Assembly (NCBI GenBank): GCA_009700485.1 | Contig: WLLZ01000004.1 | Coordinates: 1 to 43,063, forward strand | Length of the DNA stretch: 43,063 nucleotides | Source of the DNA: Actinomycetota bacterium | GTDB taxonomy: Bacteria; Actinomycetota; Actinomycetes; S36-B12 | Direction of reading: 5' to 3' | In this document: positions 7,795 to 17,162 of the stretch, in pieces | How positions within the stretch are numbered: the stretch's first letter is position 1 | How the letters are laid out: the number at the start of each line of letters is the position of its first letter | Notes under the pieces: model-generated | What the model was told of the DNA's origin: nothing | The model's input: only the letters and a program-made list of their open reading frames with translations | Database searches by the model: none | Program-made: the position numbers and the translations under genes

Positions 7795-8718
7795 GTGAGC
7801 CACCCGCCAATCGTCATATCCCCAGAAGTCGCCCAAGCCCTTGCCGATAACCGCGGCGTCGTGGCCCTTGAATCCACCATCATCAGCCATGGCTTACCGC
7901 GCCCAGAGAACCTCCGGGTAGCGCTCGAAGTCGAGGCCACGGTCCGAACTCAAGGCGCAGTGCCGGCAACCATTGCGATTCTCGATGGCACCGTCTACGT
8001 CGGGCTCGATGGCGGGCACTTAGACCAGGTGGCTAATCGAGACGACGTTAGCAAAGTCTCGGTGCGCGATATCGCGACAATCATTGCCCGAGGCGGCAGT
8101 GGCGCCACCACCGTTGCGGCCACCAGCCACCTCGCCCAGCTGGTCGGAATCGAGGTATTCGCCACCGGCGGCTTGGGTGGCGTACATCGCGACGCCCGCC
8201 AAAGTTGGGATGAATCTGCAGATCTGACGACCTTGGGTCAGACCCCCATCACCGTGGTTTGTGCTGGGGTGAAATCGATTCTCGACGTTGGAGCCACCCT
8301 CGAACGGCTGGAAACCCTAAATGTTGGTGTCCTGGGCTACGACACCATGTCCTTCCCGGGCTTTTATCTCAGCGATAGCGGATTTCCGGTTACCTGGTCA
8401 GTTGCCAGCCCCGAAGAAGTTGCCGCCATCATGTCTGCCCGCCGCGCGATGAGAGTTTCCACCGGGCTGATCGTGGCCTATCCCCTCCCCGAAGATCAGC
8501 AGCTCGACCCGGATTTACACGATCGAGTACTGCAAGATGGAATGCGCCTGGCGACTAAGCGCGGCGTCAAAGGCAAAGATGTAACGCCGTTCTTACTTGA
8601 TCACTTCCATCGATCAACACACGGCGCCAGCTTGGTCGTCAATACCAGCATAATTTTACGCAATGCCGATTTGGCGGCCAGGATCGCGGTTGCCTACGTC
8701 AGCTCACCTGATCGATGA
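7795..8718 (+). CDS. psuG: Pseudouridine-5'-phosphate glycosidase
   Basis: The 307-residue protein matches PsuG, which reversibly cleaves pseudouridine 5'-phosphate to uracil and ribose 5-phosphate. Visible signatures are VVALESTIISHGLPRPENL at the N-terminus, an IAILDGTVYVGL segment, KVSVRDIATIIARGGSGATTVAAT in parts, EVFATGGLGGVHR, and GYDTMSFPGFY. GTG 7795 was chosen over TTG 7771 because it is at leaderless spacing from TACGGT and begins just before the conserved domain. The stop overlaps the start of psuK (ATGA), so the two genes form a coupled pseudouridine degradation operon. Two genes for one pathway with a four-base overlap support the assignment. Confidence 0.9.
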   Translation: MSHPPIVISPEVAQALADNRGVVALESTIISHGLPRPENLRVALEVEATVRTQGAVPATIAILDGTVYVGLDGGHLDQVANRDDVSKVSVRDIATIIARGGSGATTVAATSHLAQLVGIEVFATGGLGGVHRDARQSWDESADLTTLGQTPITVVCAGVKSILDVGATLERLETLNVGVLGYDTMSFPGFYLSDSGFPVTWSVASPEEVAAIMSARRAMRVSTGLIVAYPLPEDQQLDPDLHDRVLQDGMRLATKRGVKGKDVTPFLLDHFHRSTHGASLVVNTSIILRNADLAARIAVAYVSSPDR

Positions 8719-9602
8719 AAGCGCCATTTGTGCTGGTCGGTGACCTCTTGATTGATATCACCGCGGTCACAAGTGGTCCCATCAACTATGCCAGTGACAC
8801 CCCGGCGCAGATCAGTGTGCGTCCGGGTGGCGCAGGCGCCAACACCGCATCCTGGCTGGCGCACCTCGGTGAGAGTGTGCACCTAATAGGTGCACTCGGC
8901 ACGGATGTCTTCGCCACGATGTTCCGGCAGTCATTCGCGAACACGGGTGTCCATCTGCACGCCACCGAGGTCACAGGCGCCCCGACCGGCACTTGCATAA
9001 TCATTGTTGACTCCACCGGTGAGCGCACGATGTTGCCAGATCCTGGCGCCAACTCATTTTTAGCGCCCTCTCAAATATCCAACTCGCTATTTTGCGCCGG
9101 GGCACATCTGCATCTGTCCGGTTATACGTTGCTCAATCCAGCCACCCGAGCGGTTGGGCAAATTGCCTTAGCTCGCGCCCGCGCTGACCACCTGACCTGC
9201 AGTTTGGATGCCGCATCCGCCGCGCCAATCTCGGCGAATCCGGGAGCTATTCGAGAAGTTCTGGGCCAGATCGACGTGCTTTTGGCTAATGCTGACGAAG
9301 CCGCAGCCCTCACCGGCTTTACCGACCCCGCTCAGGCCCTAGCCGCTCTTGCCGAAGTCGTTGACACGGTGGTAATCAAGTGCGGGCCACAGGGCGCCTT
9401 GGCCGCCCAGGGGAATCAACACGCCCAGGTGCCAGCGCTACCGGCCAAGGTGGTCGACACCACCGGGGCCGGGGATGCCTTTGCCGCTGGCTTCTTGGTC
9501 AGCTGGCGGGCGGGGCAGCCCCTCATCGAGGCCGTTATGGCGGGAGTGCGAGAAGCCACACAGGCAATCGGCCGTGTCGGAGCCGGCCCGAAGGCCCTGT
9601 GA
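8715..9602 (+). CDS. psuK: PfkB-family kinase, probable pseudouridine kinase
   Basis: This 295-residue ribokinase/PfkB-fold protein has an N-terminal [10 protein letters not shown] strand, the substrate-binding [17 protein letters not shown], and the C-terminal signature [13 protein letters not shown]. That last motif holds the catalytic Asp and anion hole. The family phosphorylates sugars and nucleosides. The assignment to pseudouridine rests on the four-base ATGA overlap with psuG, the next enzyme of the pathway. A 91-base gap separates it from the topoisomerase gene, which may be partly co-transcribed. The fold is certain and the substrate is well supported by context. Confidence 0.85.
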   Translation: MKAPFVLVGDLLIDITAVTSGPINYASDTPAQISVRPGGAGANTASWLAHLGESVHLIGALGTDVFATMFRQSFANTGVHLHATEVTGAPTGTCIIIVDSTGERTMLPDPGANSFLAPSQISNSLFCAGAHLHLSGYTLLNPATRAVGQIALARARADHLTCSLDAASAAPISANPGAIREVLGQIDVLLANADEAAALTGFTDPAQALAALAEVVDTVVIKCGPQGALAAQGNQHAQVPALPAKVVDTTGAGDAFAAGFLVSWRAGQPLIEAVMAGVREATQAIGRVGAGPKAL

Positions 9603-9693
9603 CCGACGAGAATCGGGGACACTTCCCAGTTTTTACCGGCCGGTGCACTCTGCGCCCGGGCTGGAGTTCGGGGTTTGGCAAGAAGGGCTGAGG

Positions 9694-12141
9694 ATGGCTA
9701 GGCGCTCGACGAAGGCGGTTGCACCCGGTGATGGACGCATCGTCGATATTGACGTGTCCGATGAAATGCGGGCTTCTTTTTTGGAGTACGCCTATTCGGT
9801 CATTTACGCGCGAGCCTTACCCGACGCCCGCGACGGCCTCAAGCCGGTGCAACGGCGAATTCTATTTCAGATGGCGCAGATGGGCCTTCGACCAGAGCGC
9901 GGGCACGTAAAGAGTGCGCGTGTCGTCGGTGAGGTCATGGGCCGACTTCACCCACACGGTGATTCGGCCATTTATGACGCGCTAGTTCGCATGGCCCAGC
10001 CGTTTACTCTGCGACTGCCCATGGTCGACGGCCACGGCAACTTTGGCTCACCCGATGATGGACCAGCCGCTATGCGATATACCGAAGCCCGGCTAGCCGC
10101 AGCGGCTCTTGATATGACCTTGAGTCTGGACGAGGACGTTGTTGATTTTGTTCCGAATTACGACGGCCGTGAAACCGAACCGACGGTGCTGCCTGCGGCT
10201 ATTCCGAATCTGCTCGTAAATGGGGCTTCCGGTATCGCCGTTGGGATGGCCACCACCTTGGTGCCCCACAACCTCGGTGAAGTTATCGGTGCTACCCGAT
10301 ACCTCATCAAAAATCCGAAAGCGGATCTTGGTGAGATCATGAAGTTCATCCCCGGGCCCGATCTACCCGGTGGCGGAGTAATCATCGGCCTCGCTGGCGT
10401 CCGCGAGGCCTATGAATCCGGGCGGGGCACCTTTCGGATTCGAGCCCGCACCCGCATTGACCAAGTCTCACCGAGGCGCCGCGGCATCATCGTCACCGAA
10501 TTGCCGATGAATGTCGGTCCAGAAAGAGTTATCGAACGTATTAAGGATCTTGTTCAAAGTAAGAAACTACTGGGCATCGCCGATGTGACTGACCTAACCG
10601 ACGGTGATTCCGGACTCAATTTGGTTATCGATATCAAGAACGGTTTTCACGCTGAGGCCGTACTTGAGAACCTCTTCAAGCTCACCCCGATGGAAGAATC
10701 GGTCAATATAAATGCGGTCGCACTTGTCGAAGGTCAACCGCAGACGTTGGGGCTACTTACTTTATTGCACGTCTTCATCGATCACCGACTCGAAGTTGTG
10801 CGTCGCCGCAGTCTGTTCCGTCGCACAAAAGCTCAAGATCGACTGCATTTGGTTGCTGGTTTGCTCACGGCCATCCTCGATATCGACGAGGTAATTCAAC
10901 TTATTCGCGAGTCTGATGATGCCGCAGCAGCAAAGGCGCGATTAATTGAAGTGTTCGACCTGAGCGAAGTCCAGTCTTCTTATATACTCGAGATGCCGCT
11001 GCGAAGACTTACCAAGTTCTCACGAATTGAACTGGAGAAAGAGTCCGATGTCCTTAAGCGTGAGATTGAAGAACTCACCAAAATCCTTGATAACGACAGC
11101 GAGCTGCGCGCATTAGTGTCCGATGAACTAGCTGCGATTGCGCAGGCTCATGCAACTCCACGTCGCACTTTGCTGATGGAAGCCGGTGCCGCCCCGATTT
11201 CTGCCGCGGTGCCACTAGAGGTTGACGATGAACCATGCGTGGTGTTGATGTCGAGCACCGGGCTTTTGGCCCGCACCGCTGACCAGCGATTCGAACAGGT
11301 GGGTGATATCGCGCGCGCTAATCATGATGTGATCATCAGCGCGGTCCCCGCCACCAATCGAGGGTCCATTGGGTTAGTTACCAGTACCGGCACACTCATT
11401 CGACTTTCGGTGGTTGACCTGCCCGCCCTGCCATCGGTGATTGGCATTCCCGCCTTGTCCGCCGGAGCGCAGGTCGGCGCTTTCGTCGACCTACCACTTG
11501 GTGAGTCTGCCCTATGTTTAACCACCCTTGATGAGACCGGTGGCATTGCCTTAGCCACCGCAAATGGGGTCGTCAAAAGAGTCCTCCCGGATGGGCTCAC
11601 CAATAAGGACTCATGGGAGATCATTCGACTTGATGAAGGTGATCAGGTGGTGGGCGCCATCGGCCTCGACGAGGCGGCGGCCGAGACTTCCGAATTAGTT
11701 TTCGTCACCTCAGATGGCCAATTACTGCGGTTTGCGGCAAGTGCGGTGCGACCACAGGGCCGGGCCGCTGGCGGCATGGCAGGGGTGCGCCTCGCCCCTG
11801 GAGCCCGAGTCACTTCCTTTACCGCATTAACTCCGGCGGCGAGCGCCGTGGTGGTTACTATCGCCGGTTCCGCAGATGCACTGCCGGGCACCGACGCCGG
11901 CAGTATCAAGATCACTCCCCTAGCCGAATATCCCGCAAAGGGCCGAGGTACCGGCGGGGTGCGCTGCCATAAATTCCGCTCCGGCGAAGACACCCTGGTA
12001 TTGGCCTGGGTCGGAATAGGTCCGGCACGCGCCGCTACCGCATCGGGAGTTCCGGCGGACTTACCGACGGTCCTGGGTAAAAGAGATGGCACCGGATCAC
12101 CCGGTACCACACCAATTTCTGGGCTTGGCGGGCAACTGTGA
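9694..12141 (+). CDS. parC: DNA topoisomerase IV subunit A (ParC-type)
   Basis: This is an 815-residue type IIA topoisomerase A subunit that cleaves and rejoins DNA with subunit B. The N-terminal domain has the quinolone-region motif [19 protein letters not shown], the wild-type-looking Ser91 and Asp95, and the active-site Tyr129 in [12 protein letters not shown] coiled-coil and tower region follow. The C-terminal beta-propeller lacks a recognisable GyrA box (QRRGGKG type), which fits ParC rather than gyrase. The start ATG 9694 has AGAAGGG upstream; the frame is open to 9475, but those codons are non-conserved. The gene for subunit B is only about 2.4 kb away on the opposite strand. Its stop overlaps the next gene by four bases (GTGA). 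Confidence 0.92.
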   Translation: MARRSTKAVAPGDGRIVDIDVSDEMRASFLEYAYSVIYARALPDARDGLKPVQRRILFQMAQMGLRPERGHVKSARVVGEVMGRLHPHGDSAIYDALVRMAQPFTLRLPMVDGHGNFGSPDDGPAAMRYTEARLAAAALDMTLSLDEDVVDFVPNYDGRETEPTVLPAAIPNLLVNGASGIAVGMATTLVPHNLGEVIGATRYLIKNPKADLGEIMKFIPGPDLPGGGVIIGLAGVREAYESGRGTFRIRARTRIDQVSPRRRGIIVTELPMNVGPERVIERIKDLVQSKKLLGIADVTDLTDGDSGLNLVIDIKNGFHAEAVLENLFKLTPMEESVNINAVALVEGQPQTLGLLTLLHVFIDHRLEVVRRRSLFRRTKAQDRLHLVAGLLTAILDIDEVIQLIRESDDAAAAKARLIEVFDLSEVQSSYILEMPLRRLTKFSRIELEKESDVLKREIEELTKILDNDSELRALVSDELAAIAQAHATPRRTLLMEAGAAPISAAVPLEVDDEPCVVLMSSTGLLARTADQRFEQVGDIARANHDVIISAVPATNRGSIGLVTSTGTLIRLSVVDLPALPSVIGIPALSAGAQVGAFVDLPLGESALCLTTLDETGGIALATANGVVKRVLPDGLTNKDSWEIIRLDEGDQVVGAIGLDEAAAETSELVFVTSDGQLLRFAASAVRPQGRAAGGMAGVRLAPGARVTSFTALTPAASAVVVTIAGSADALPGTDAGSIKITPLAEYPAKGRGTGGVRCHKFRSGEDTLVLAWVGIGPARAATASGVPADLPTVLGKRDGTGSPGTTPISGLGGQL

Positions 12142-13109
12142 GCACCGACTGTTCCAGTGCGGCGCGCGAAGTCGGTGAACCACTCGCAGGTACCGCACCG
12201 GTTGCCACCTGCTGGATTTTGATCGAGCAGCCGGGGCCCTGGGGCAAGAATGCCCTCCTTGACGCGCGCCTTGAACCGGGAGTCGGCCAACTGCTAACAG
12301 ACCGAGCCGAAGACACCGGGGTTTCAATCTTGCTGGTGCGCCACCCAGACCGCCTAGAGCCGGCCTCAGTTGTTGCGGGTAGAAATGTTTGGGTAGTCCA
12401 TACCTCCCCTGGCGCGACTCGCATGCGCCACGGCATCATGTCCGATGTATCAGTTATCGCGGATTGGGATTTTCCTGAGCTCGCCGCGGGCTCCCTGCCG
12501 CCATTTGGGGTATCTACCAGCCAGCCGTTGCTCTTGGTCTGCACCCACAGCGGCCGCGATGCTTGCTGCGCGTTACATGGTCGAGCCCTCATTACCGATC
12601 TTCTCAAAAACGTCAGCGTCGAGGATCGAGGATTTATCTGGGAATCCAGCCACATTGGCGGCCATCGGTTTGCTCCTACAGTCATGAGCCTGCCATGCGG
12701 AGCCGTTTTCGGTCGACTCACGGTTGACAATGCGATCGAGATATTTTCCAGCTCTCAGCGACTGCTGTTAACTCCCGACAATTACCGCGGCCGCACCTGC
12801 TATTCGCCACCACTGCAGGTTGCTGAAATCGTCGTCCGACAAAACATGGGTATTTTCGAGCGCGATGTGCTGGATGTGCTTCGAGTAATAGATGATCGCG
12901 CCTTGCCTATGCCGGCGCTAGCGCAGCTACCAGCGGTTGGCGAATCACTAGTTGCCGAGGTGCGCCACGAAGACGGACGGGCTTGGCAGGTGAACCTTAG
13001 GCGTGAAGAACTTACCCAACCGCGACCTAAATCATGTGGGAGCGAACCCACCACCGCCGCCATTTGGCGTAGTGTCGGCCTAGCCGAAGCCACGCCATGG
13101 CACCACTGA
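12138..13109 (+). CDS. Sucrase/ferredoxin-like family protein
   Basis: The 323-residue protein matches the Suc_Fer-like family with a thioredoxin-like [2Fe-2S] ferredoxin fold. The N-terminal half has [19 protein letters not shown]. The central part has [45 protein letters not shown] and a [15 protein letters not shown] segment. The clustered cysteines and histidines could bind an iron-sulfur centre. The function in bacteria is not settled; electron transfer is plausible. The GTG start overlaps the parC stop by four bases, implying coupled translation. The gene is convergent with the ferredoxin reductase gene fprA, an interesting but unproven redox neighbour. Confidence 0.82.
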   Translation: MSTDCSSAAREVGEPLAGTAPVATCWILIEQPGPWGKNALLDARLEPGVGQLLTDRAEDTGVSILLVRHPDRLEPASVVAGRNVWVVHTSPGATRMRHGIMSDVSVIADWDFPELAAGSLPPFGVSTSQPLLLVCTHSGRDACCALHGRALITDLLKNVSVEDRGFIWESSHIGGHRFAPTVMSLPCGAVFGRLTVDNAIEIFSSSQRLLLTPDNYRGRTCYSPPLQVAEIVVRQNMGIFERDVLDVLRVIDDRALPMPALAQLPAVGESLVAEVRHEDGRAWQVNLRREELTQPRPKSCGSEPTTAAIWRSVGLAEATPWHH

Positions 13110-13133
13110 TGAGCTACTACCAAGATTGAACTA

Positions 13134-14498
13134 TTAACCGTGATTTAGTTGTGCCGCTTTAAGTAAATCTTTGGTGCTTTGAATAGTGGTTCGGTCGCGA
13201 CCTTTACCGGCACCAAGTGCTCGCTCAGCCGCATCAATTGAGCGCCAACCTAAATTATCAATAACCTGTTTCCCGGAGCCGGCCAGCCAGGAGTCAAAAT
13301 CGCTTGGGTTCGACATTGGCGCTATCGGCAATTTATCGCAATCAGCCAGCAGCGAGGCCACGGTTGCGGTCGCATCCTTCTTATTCGTACCGATGATCCC
13401 GGTTGGGCCACGCTTGATCCAGCCGGCCACGTATTCACCGCTCACCGCGCCACCGTCACACTGAACTCGACCGTCCACGTGCGGGATAACGTTGCGATCT
13501 TCATCAAATGGCACACCAGGTAAGGCCAGGCCCCGGTAACCGACACTGCGAACCACCAGATCTGCAGCAATCACGAAAGTCTCGCCGGTGCCTTTGGCGC
13601 CACCTGCGCCATCTAGCTCGGTGCGCTCGACGACCACCTCACGCACTCGAGTATCACCGCGTAGCTCTACCGGACGAGCCATGAAGTGCAAGTGAATACG
13701 CCGTGATTTTCCAGTTTGCTCTTTTGTGGCCCACGCTTTAACTACTTCGACATTGCGAGCCACCGCTTTATCGTCGGCAATAACTTGCTCACTCGCGGCA
13801 TCGAACACTAACTCGGCAGGGTCGACCACGATGTCAGCGTCAGCCAGTTCACCCAGTTCACGCAGTTCTTTTGTGGTGTAGGTGGCCTGTGCCGGCCCCC
13901 GCCTGCCCAGTACATGGATATCGGTGATCACCGACTTTCGCAGGGTGTCGAATACGTAGTCGGGCATATCAGTGTGAGTGAGTTCGCCAACAGTTTTCGC
14001 CAACACGCGGGTAACGTCAACTGCCACATTGCCTACACCCACCACAACGACACAGGTAGCTGTCGGGATTAGCCGCTCAAAAGTCTCGCGATCAGCATCG
14101 GGGTGCCCGCAGTACCAAGCCACTAGGTCGGTGGCGGCCACACTGGCATCTAGCTCTTCACCTGGTATCGCAAGTCGACGGTCACGGGAGGCGCCATAGG
14201 TGAATACGATGGCATCGAAGTACTCGTGCAGTGTGGCAACCGAAATATCAACCCCAACCTCGACATTGCCGATGAAACGCACCCCAGGCTTTTCGAATAC
14301 TTTGTCAAGGGTGTCGCGCACCGAACGAATACTGACGTGGTCAGGGGCTACGCCGTAACGCACCAAGCCAAATGGCACCGGCAATTTGTCAATGACATCA
14401 ACAGTGACCGGGATCTCCTGTTGGCTAACTAGCGCATCCGCCGCATACATACCTGATGGACCAGAACCAACCACTGCAACGCGTAACGATCGAGCCAT
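13134..14498 (-). CDS. fprA: FAD-dependent ferredoxin--NADP+ reductase (FprA/adrenodoxin reductase type)
   Basis: The 454-residue flavoprotein has an N-terminal FAD Rossmann motif (VAVVGSGPSGMYAAD), then PVPFGLVRYGVAPDH. A second nucleotide-binding site appears as VVVVGVGNVAVDVTR, followed by HVLGRRGPAQATYTTKELREL and a C-terminal GWIKRGPTGIIGTNKKDA. These are the signatures of adrenodoxin-reductase-like FprA, which passes electrons between NADPH and ferredoxins, for example to P450s. GGAGG lies seven bases before the ATG. A cytochrome P450 is encoded at 33928-35148, so this enzyme could supply it, but nothing in the sequence proves that. The gene is monocistronic, with topoisomerase subunit B downstream. 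Confidence 0.93.
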   Translation of the reverse strand: MARSLRVAVVGSGPSGMYAADALVSQQEIPVTVDVIDKLPVPFGLVRYGVAPDHVSIRSVRDTLDKVFEKPGVRFIGNVEVGVDISVATLHEYFDAIVFTYGASRDRRLAIPGEELDASVAATDLVAWYCGHPDADRETFERLIPTATCVVVVGVGNVAVDVTRVLAKTVGELTHTDMPDYVFDTLRKSVITDIHVLGRRGPAQATYTTKELRELGELADADIVVDPAELVFDAASEQVIADDKAVARNVEVVKAWATKEQTGKSRRIHLHFMARPVELRGDTRVREVVVERTELDGAGGAKGTGETFVIAADLVVRSVGYRGLALPGVPFDEDRNVIPHVDGRVQCDGGAVSGEYVAGWIKRGPTGIIGTNKKDATATVASLLADCDKLPIAPMSNPSDFDSWLAGSGKQVIDNLGWRSIDAAERALGAGKGRDRTTIQSTKDLLKAAQLNHG

Positions 14499-14552
14499 GC
14501 CGTGACCTCCAAGTGGCTAGTTAACTGGGCCTACTTGCCGCAGAGCGTATTA

Positions 14553-16694
14553 CTAGGCATCGATTCGCTCCCGATCTAACCCTGCCGCACCTTCGACAAT
14601 GAACTCCTTTCGAGGGGCAACTTCACCGCCCATTAGGAGATCGAATACCGCGCTCGCCCCGGCAACATCCTTCATGGTGATTCGACGCAGAGTCCGGTGG
14701 GCGGGATCCATTGTGGTCTCGCGCAGTTGGCCAGCATCCATCTCACCTAATCCCTTATAGCGCTGGATAGGATCCTTGACTTTCTTGCCGCGTTTATTCG
14801 CATCGGCTACAACCGACTTCATCTCGCCATCGGAGTAGGTGTAGATAAGGTCATTGGGTTTGCTCCCGGCATTCACAATTTCGAGTCGATGAAGTGGTGG
14901 CACTGCCGCATAGACCCGCCCGGCCTCCAACAGTGGGTGCAGATACCGGTTGATCAAGGTCAATAGCAGACATCGAATATGCGCACCGTCAACATCTGCA
15001 TCGGACATCAGGATCACTTTGCCGTATCGCGCTTGCTCAAGATCAAATGAACGACCAGAACCAGCCCCGATCACCTGAATAATCGAGGCGCACTCAGTGT
15101 TCTTGAGCATGTCAGCGAGGGAGGACTTCTGAACATTCAAAATCTTGCCGCGGATCGGCAGCAGTGCTTGGTGATCGGCATTTCGGGCCACTTTCGCGGT
15201 ACCCAGCGCGCTATCGCCTTCAACGATGAACAATTCACTGCGCTCGACGTCGTCGGTTCGACAATCCACCAACTTAGCCGGCAAAGCAGATGACTCAAGT
15301 GCTGTCTTTCGCCGTTGGGTATCGCGGTGGGTCCGCGCAGCCACCCGTGCTCGCATGGCATTCGCGGCTTTCTCCAGGACCGACTTCGCGGCGACTTTCT
15401 CACCCCTGGGCGGGTTGGTAAACCACGTGGTTAACTCCTTGGTGACCACGTTACCCACTATCCGCGTGGCAGCGGGGGTTCCTAAAATCTCTTTAGTTTG
15501 GCCTTCAAATTGCGGCTCGGCGAGGCGCACGGTGACAACAGCGGTCAGGCCCTCAAAAACGTCATCCTTGGTGATGGTGTCTTCGGCGCCTTTTAGAATC
15601 TTCGCGGCTCGCACTTGGTCATTGACAGTCTTGACGATGGCTCTTTCAAATCCAGTCAGGTGGGTACCACCCTTTGGAGTCGCGATCACGTTCACGAAAG
15701 AACGAATATCGGATTCGTAACCGGCATCCCAGCGCAAGGCGATATCGACACCTAATTCGCGCTCAACATCTTGCGGAGTCATGTGCCCTTTGTCATCCAA
15801 CACCGGGATAGTCTCGTGGAAGTGCCCCTTGCCGTGCAATCGAATTACCGAGCTCACGGGCTCACCAACCGACAAGGCCTCGACATATTCAGTGATGCCA
15901 CCTTTGTGCTGAAAAGTCTCCTCGTAGCGATCTTCGGGATCGCGTAAATCGATAACCGTGATAAGTAATCCCGGGACTAAGAACGTGCTCTGCACTGCGC
16001 GTTCGCGTAGCCCTTCGCGGTCATAGGCGGCATCCTTGGTGAATACCTGCGAATCAGCCCACCACCGCACCCGGGTGCCGGTTCGAGTGCGCGGGCAGGT
16101 GCCAGCGATATGCAGACCACTCTTGCGGGTGAAATCCCCCATCGGACCAACTCCGTCAAAAACTCCGGGCACCCCCCGTCTAAAAGACATGGTGTGGGTC
16201 TTGGCCCCGCGGTCGACCTCAACATCTAGCCGCGCAGAAAGCGCATTGACCACCGAGGCACCAACCCCGTGTAGCCCGCCCGAGGCCGTATACGAACCGC
16301 CGCCGAACTTGCCGCCGGCATGTAACTTGGTCATCACGACTTCAACGCCGGTCAATTTAGTCTTGGGTTCAACATCGACGGGGATCCCGCGACCATCATC
16401 ACTAACCTCGGCCGAACCGTCAGGATGCAAAGTCACGGTGATTTTCTTGCATGAGCCGGCGAGTGCCTCATCAATCGCGTTGTCGACGATTTCCCAGAGA
16501 CAGTGCATTAATCCGCGGCCATCATTTGATCCGATGTACATTCCGGGCCGCTTACGCACGGCGTCTAAGCCCTCAAGCACGGCCAGATTCTTGGCGGTAT
16601 ACGCCCCGGCTGCAGCAATGCCTCCACCACCGGCACCGCCAGCGGCACTAGTTGCTGCCGATCGGGCTGTTTTCCGGGGCAATTTGGCGGCCAT
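14553..16694 (-). CDS. parE: DNA topoisomerase IV subunit B (ParE-type)
   Basis: This 713-residue ATPase subunit has a GHKL domain with EIVDNAIDEALAG, DGRGIPVD and GGLHGVGASVVNALS. A transducer domain with KLTGVE and GLTAVVTVRL stretches follows, then a TOPRIM domain with LFIVEGDSALG and VILMSDADVDGAHI. The end is the typical QRYKGLGEMDAGQL, with IVEGAAGLDRERIDA at the C-terminus. Together with the A subunit it forms a decatenating type IIA topoisomerase. The open frame extends to 16907, but the conserved protein starts with ATG 16694 (MAAKLPRKTA, then an Ala/Gly-rich linker). TAATCT sits seven bases upstream of that ATG, suggesting a leaderless mRNA. The gene is divergent from DUF7455. Confidence 0.93.
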   Translation of the reverse strand: MAAKLPRKTARSAATSAAGGAGGGGIAAAGAYTAKNLAVLEGLDAVRKRPGMYIGSNDGRGLMHCLWEIVDNAIDEALAGSCKKITVTLHPDGSAEVSDDGRGIPVDVEPKTKLTGVEVVMTKLHAGGKFGGGSYTASGGLHGVGASVVNALSARLDVEVDRGAKTHTMSFRRGVPGVFDGVGPMGDFTRKSGLHIAGTCPRTRTGTRVRWWADSQVFTKDAAYDREGLRERAVQSTFLVPGLLITVIDLRDPEDRYEETFQHKGGITEYVEALSVGEPVSSVIRLHGKGHFHETIPVLDDKGHMTPQDVERELGVDIALRWDAGYESDIRSFVNVIATPKGGTHLTGFERAIVKTVNDQVRAAKILKGAEDTITKDDVFEGLTAVVTVRLAEPQFEGQTKEILGTPAATRIVGNVVTKELTTWFTNPPRGEKVAAKSVLEKAANAMRARVAARTHRDTQRRKTALESSALPAKLVDCRTDDVERSELFIVEGDSALGTAKVARNADHQALLPIRGKILNVQKSSLADMLKNTECASIIQVIGAGSGRSFDLEQARYGKVILMSDADVDGAHIRCLLLTLINRYLHPLLEAGRVYAAVPPLHRLEIVNAGSKPNDLIYTYSDGEMKSVVADANKRGKKVKDPIQRYKGLGEMDAGQLRETTMDPAHRTLRRITMKDVAGASAVFDLLMGGEVAPRKEFIVEGAAGLDRERIDA

Positions 16695-16701
16695 TTGCCC
16701 T

Positions 16702-16707
16702 AGATTA
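16702..16707 (-). promoter_or_regulatory. -10 element of a probable leaderless promoter for parE
   Basis: TAATCT on the minus strand is seven bases before the ATG at 16694. A weak AGGG lies between them, so a leadered alternative is possible. Confidence 0.4.
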
Positions 16708-16879
16708 CGGCGAAATTGGCCGGATCTGTCCCCCGGCCGGTCGTGTCGTCCACAGATCATCGCAACGCGTTCGCTCTGCGTGAACCAACGGCCTGCGGCG
16801 TGTCGGGAATGCAATTGTGGTGAGAGACTGTTACCAATGGCGTCAAGCACAAATAAATGGCCGAGGAGGTGCCTGGTAC

Positions 16880-17098
16880 ATGACCACGACGATGACTGCC
16901 CCCGCACTTAGTGCGACCGATAGGTGTGACCGCTGTAACGCGCAGGCTTATGTGCGCGTGATATTGCACGGCGGCTCCGACCTGCTTTTCTGTGGGCATC
17001 ACTGGTCACGCCATGAACTGGTCCTGCGACCGAGAGCTGCGACCATCGTCGATGAGACCCATCGCCTAACGGATGCACCGGCTAGCGATAACCGGTAG
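16880..17098 (+). CDS. DUF7455 family small zinc-ribbon-like protein
   Basis: The 72-residue protein reads MTTTMTAPALSATDRCDRCNAQAY and continues with VRVILHGGSDLLFCGHH. The CxxC pair and the later CxHH are probably metal ligands. This matches the short actinobacterial DUF7455 family that is typically encoded between the principal sigma factor and topoisomerase IV subunit B, exactly as here. Its function is unknown. ATG 16880 was chosen because GGAGGT lies nine bases upstream; the longer open frame from 16817 overlaps this ribosome site. The gene is convergent with the sigma factor gene. Confidence 0.85.
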   Translation: MTTTMTAPALSATDRCDRCNAQAYVRVILHGGSDLLFCGHHWSRHELVLRPRAATIVDETHRLTDAPASDNR

Positions 17099-17162
17099 GA
17101 GATCTCAGAACGCTTCTTCGCACCGTTGATTGCAGTGCGCCACTGGATATCTTGGGTGCGGG

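Noticed and set aside
9694-12141. Naming the A subunit gyrA
   Set aside because: No GyrA box was found in the C-terminal domain and its partner-type B subunit lies nearby in the usual actinobacterial topoisomerase IV position.
11643-12730. Two long minus-strand ORFs opposite parC and the sucrase/ferredoxin-like gene
   Set aside because: They overlap well-supported genes and have no coherent domain content.
16036-16911. 291-codon plus-strand ORF opposite parE
   Set aside because: The parE ATPase motifs lie on the minus strand here; the plus-strand product is Pro/Ser-rich and family-less.
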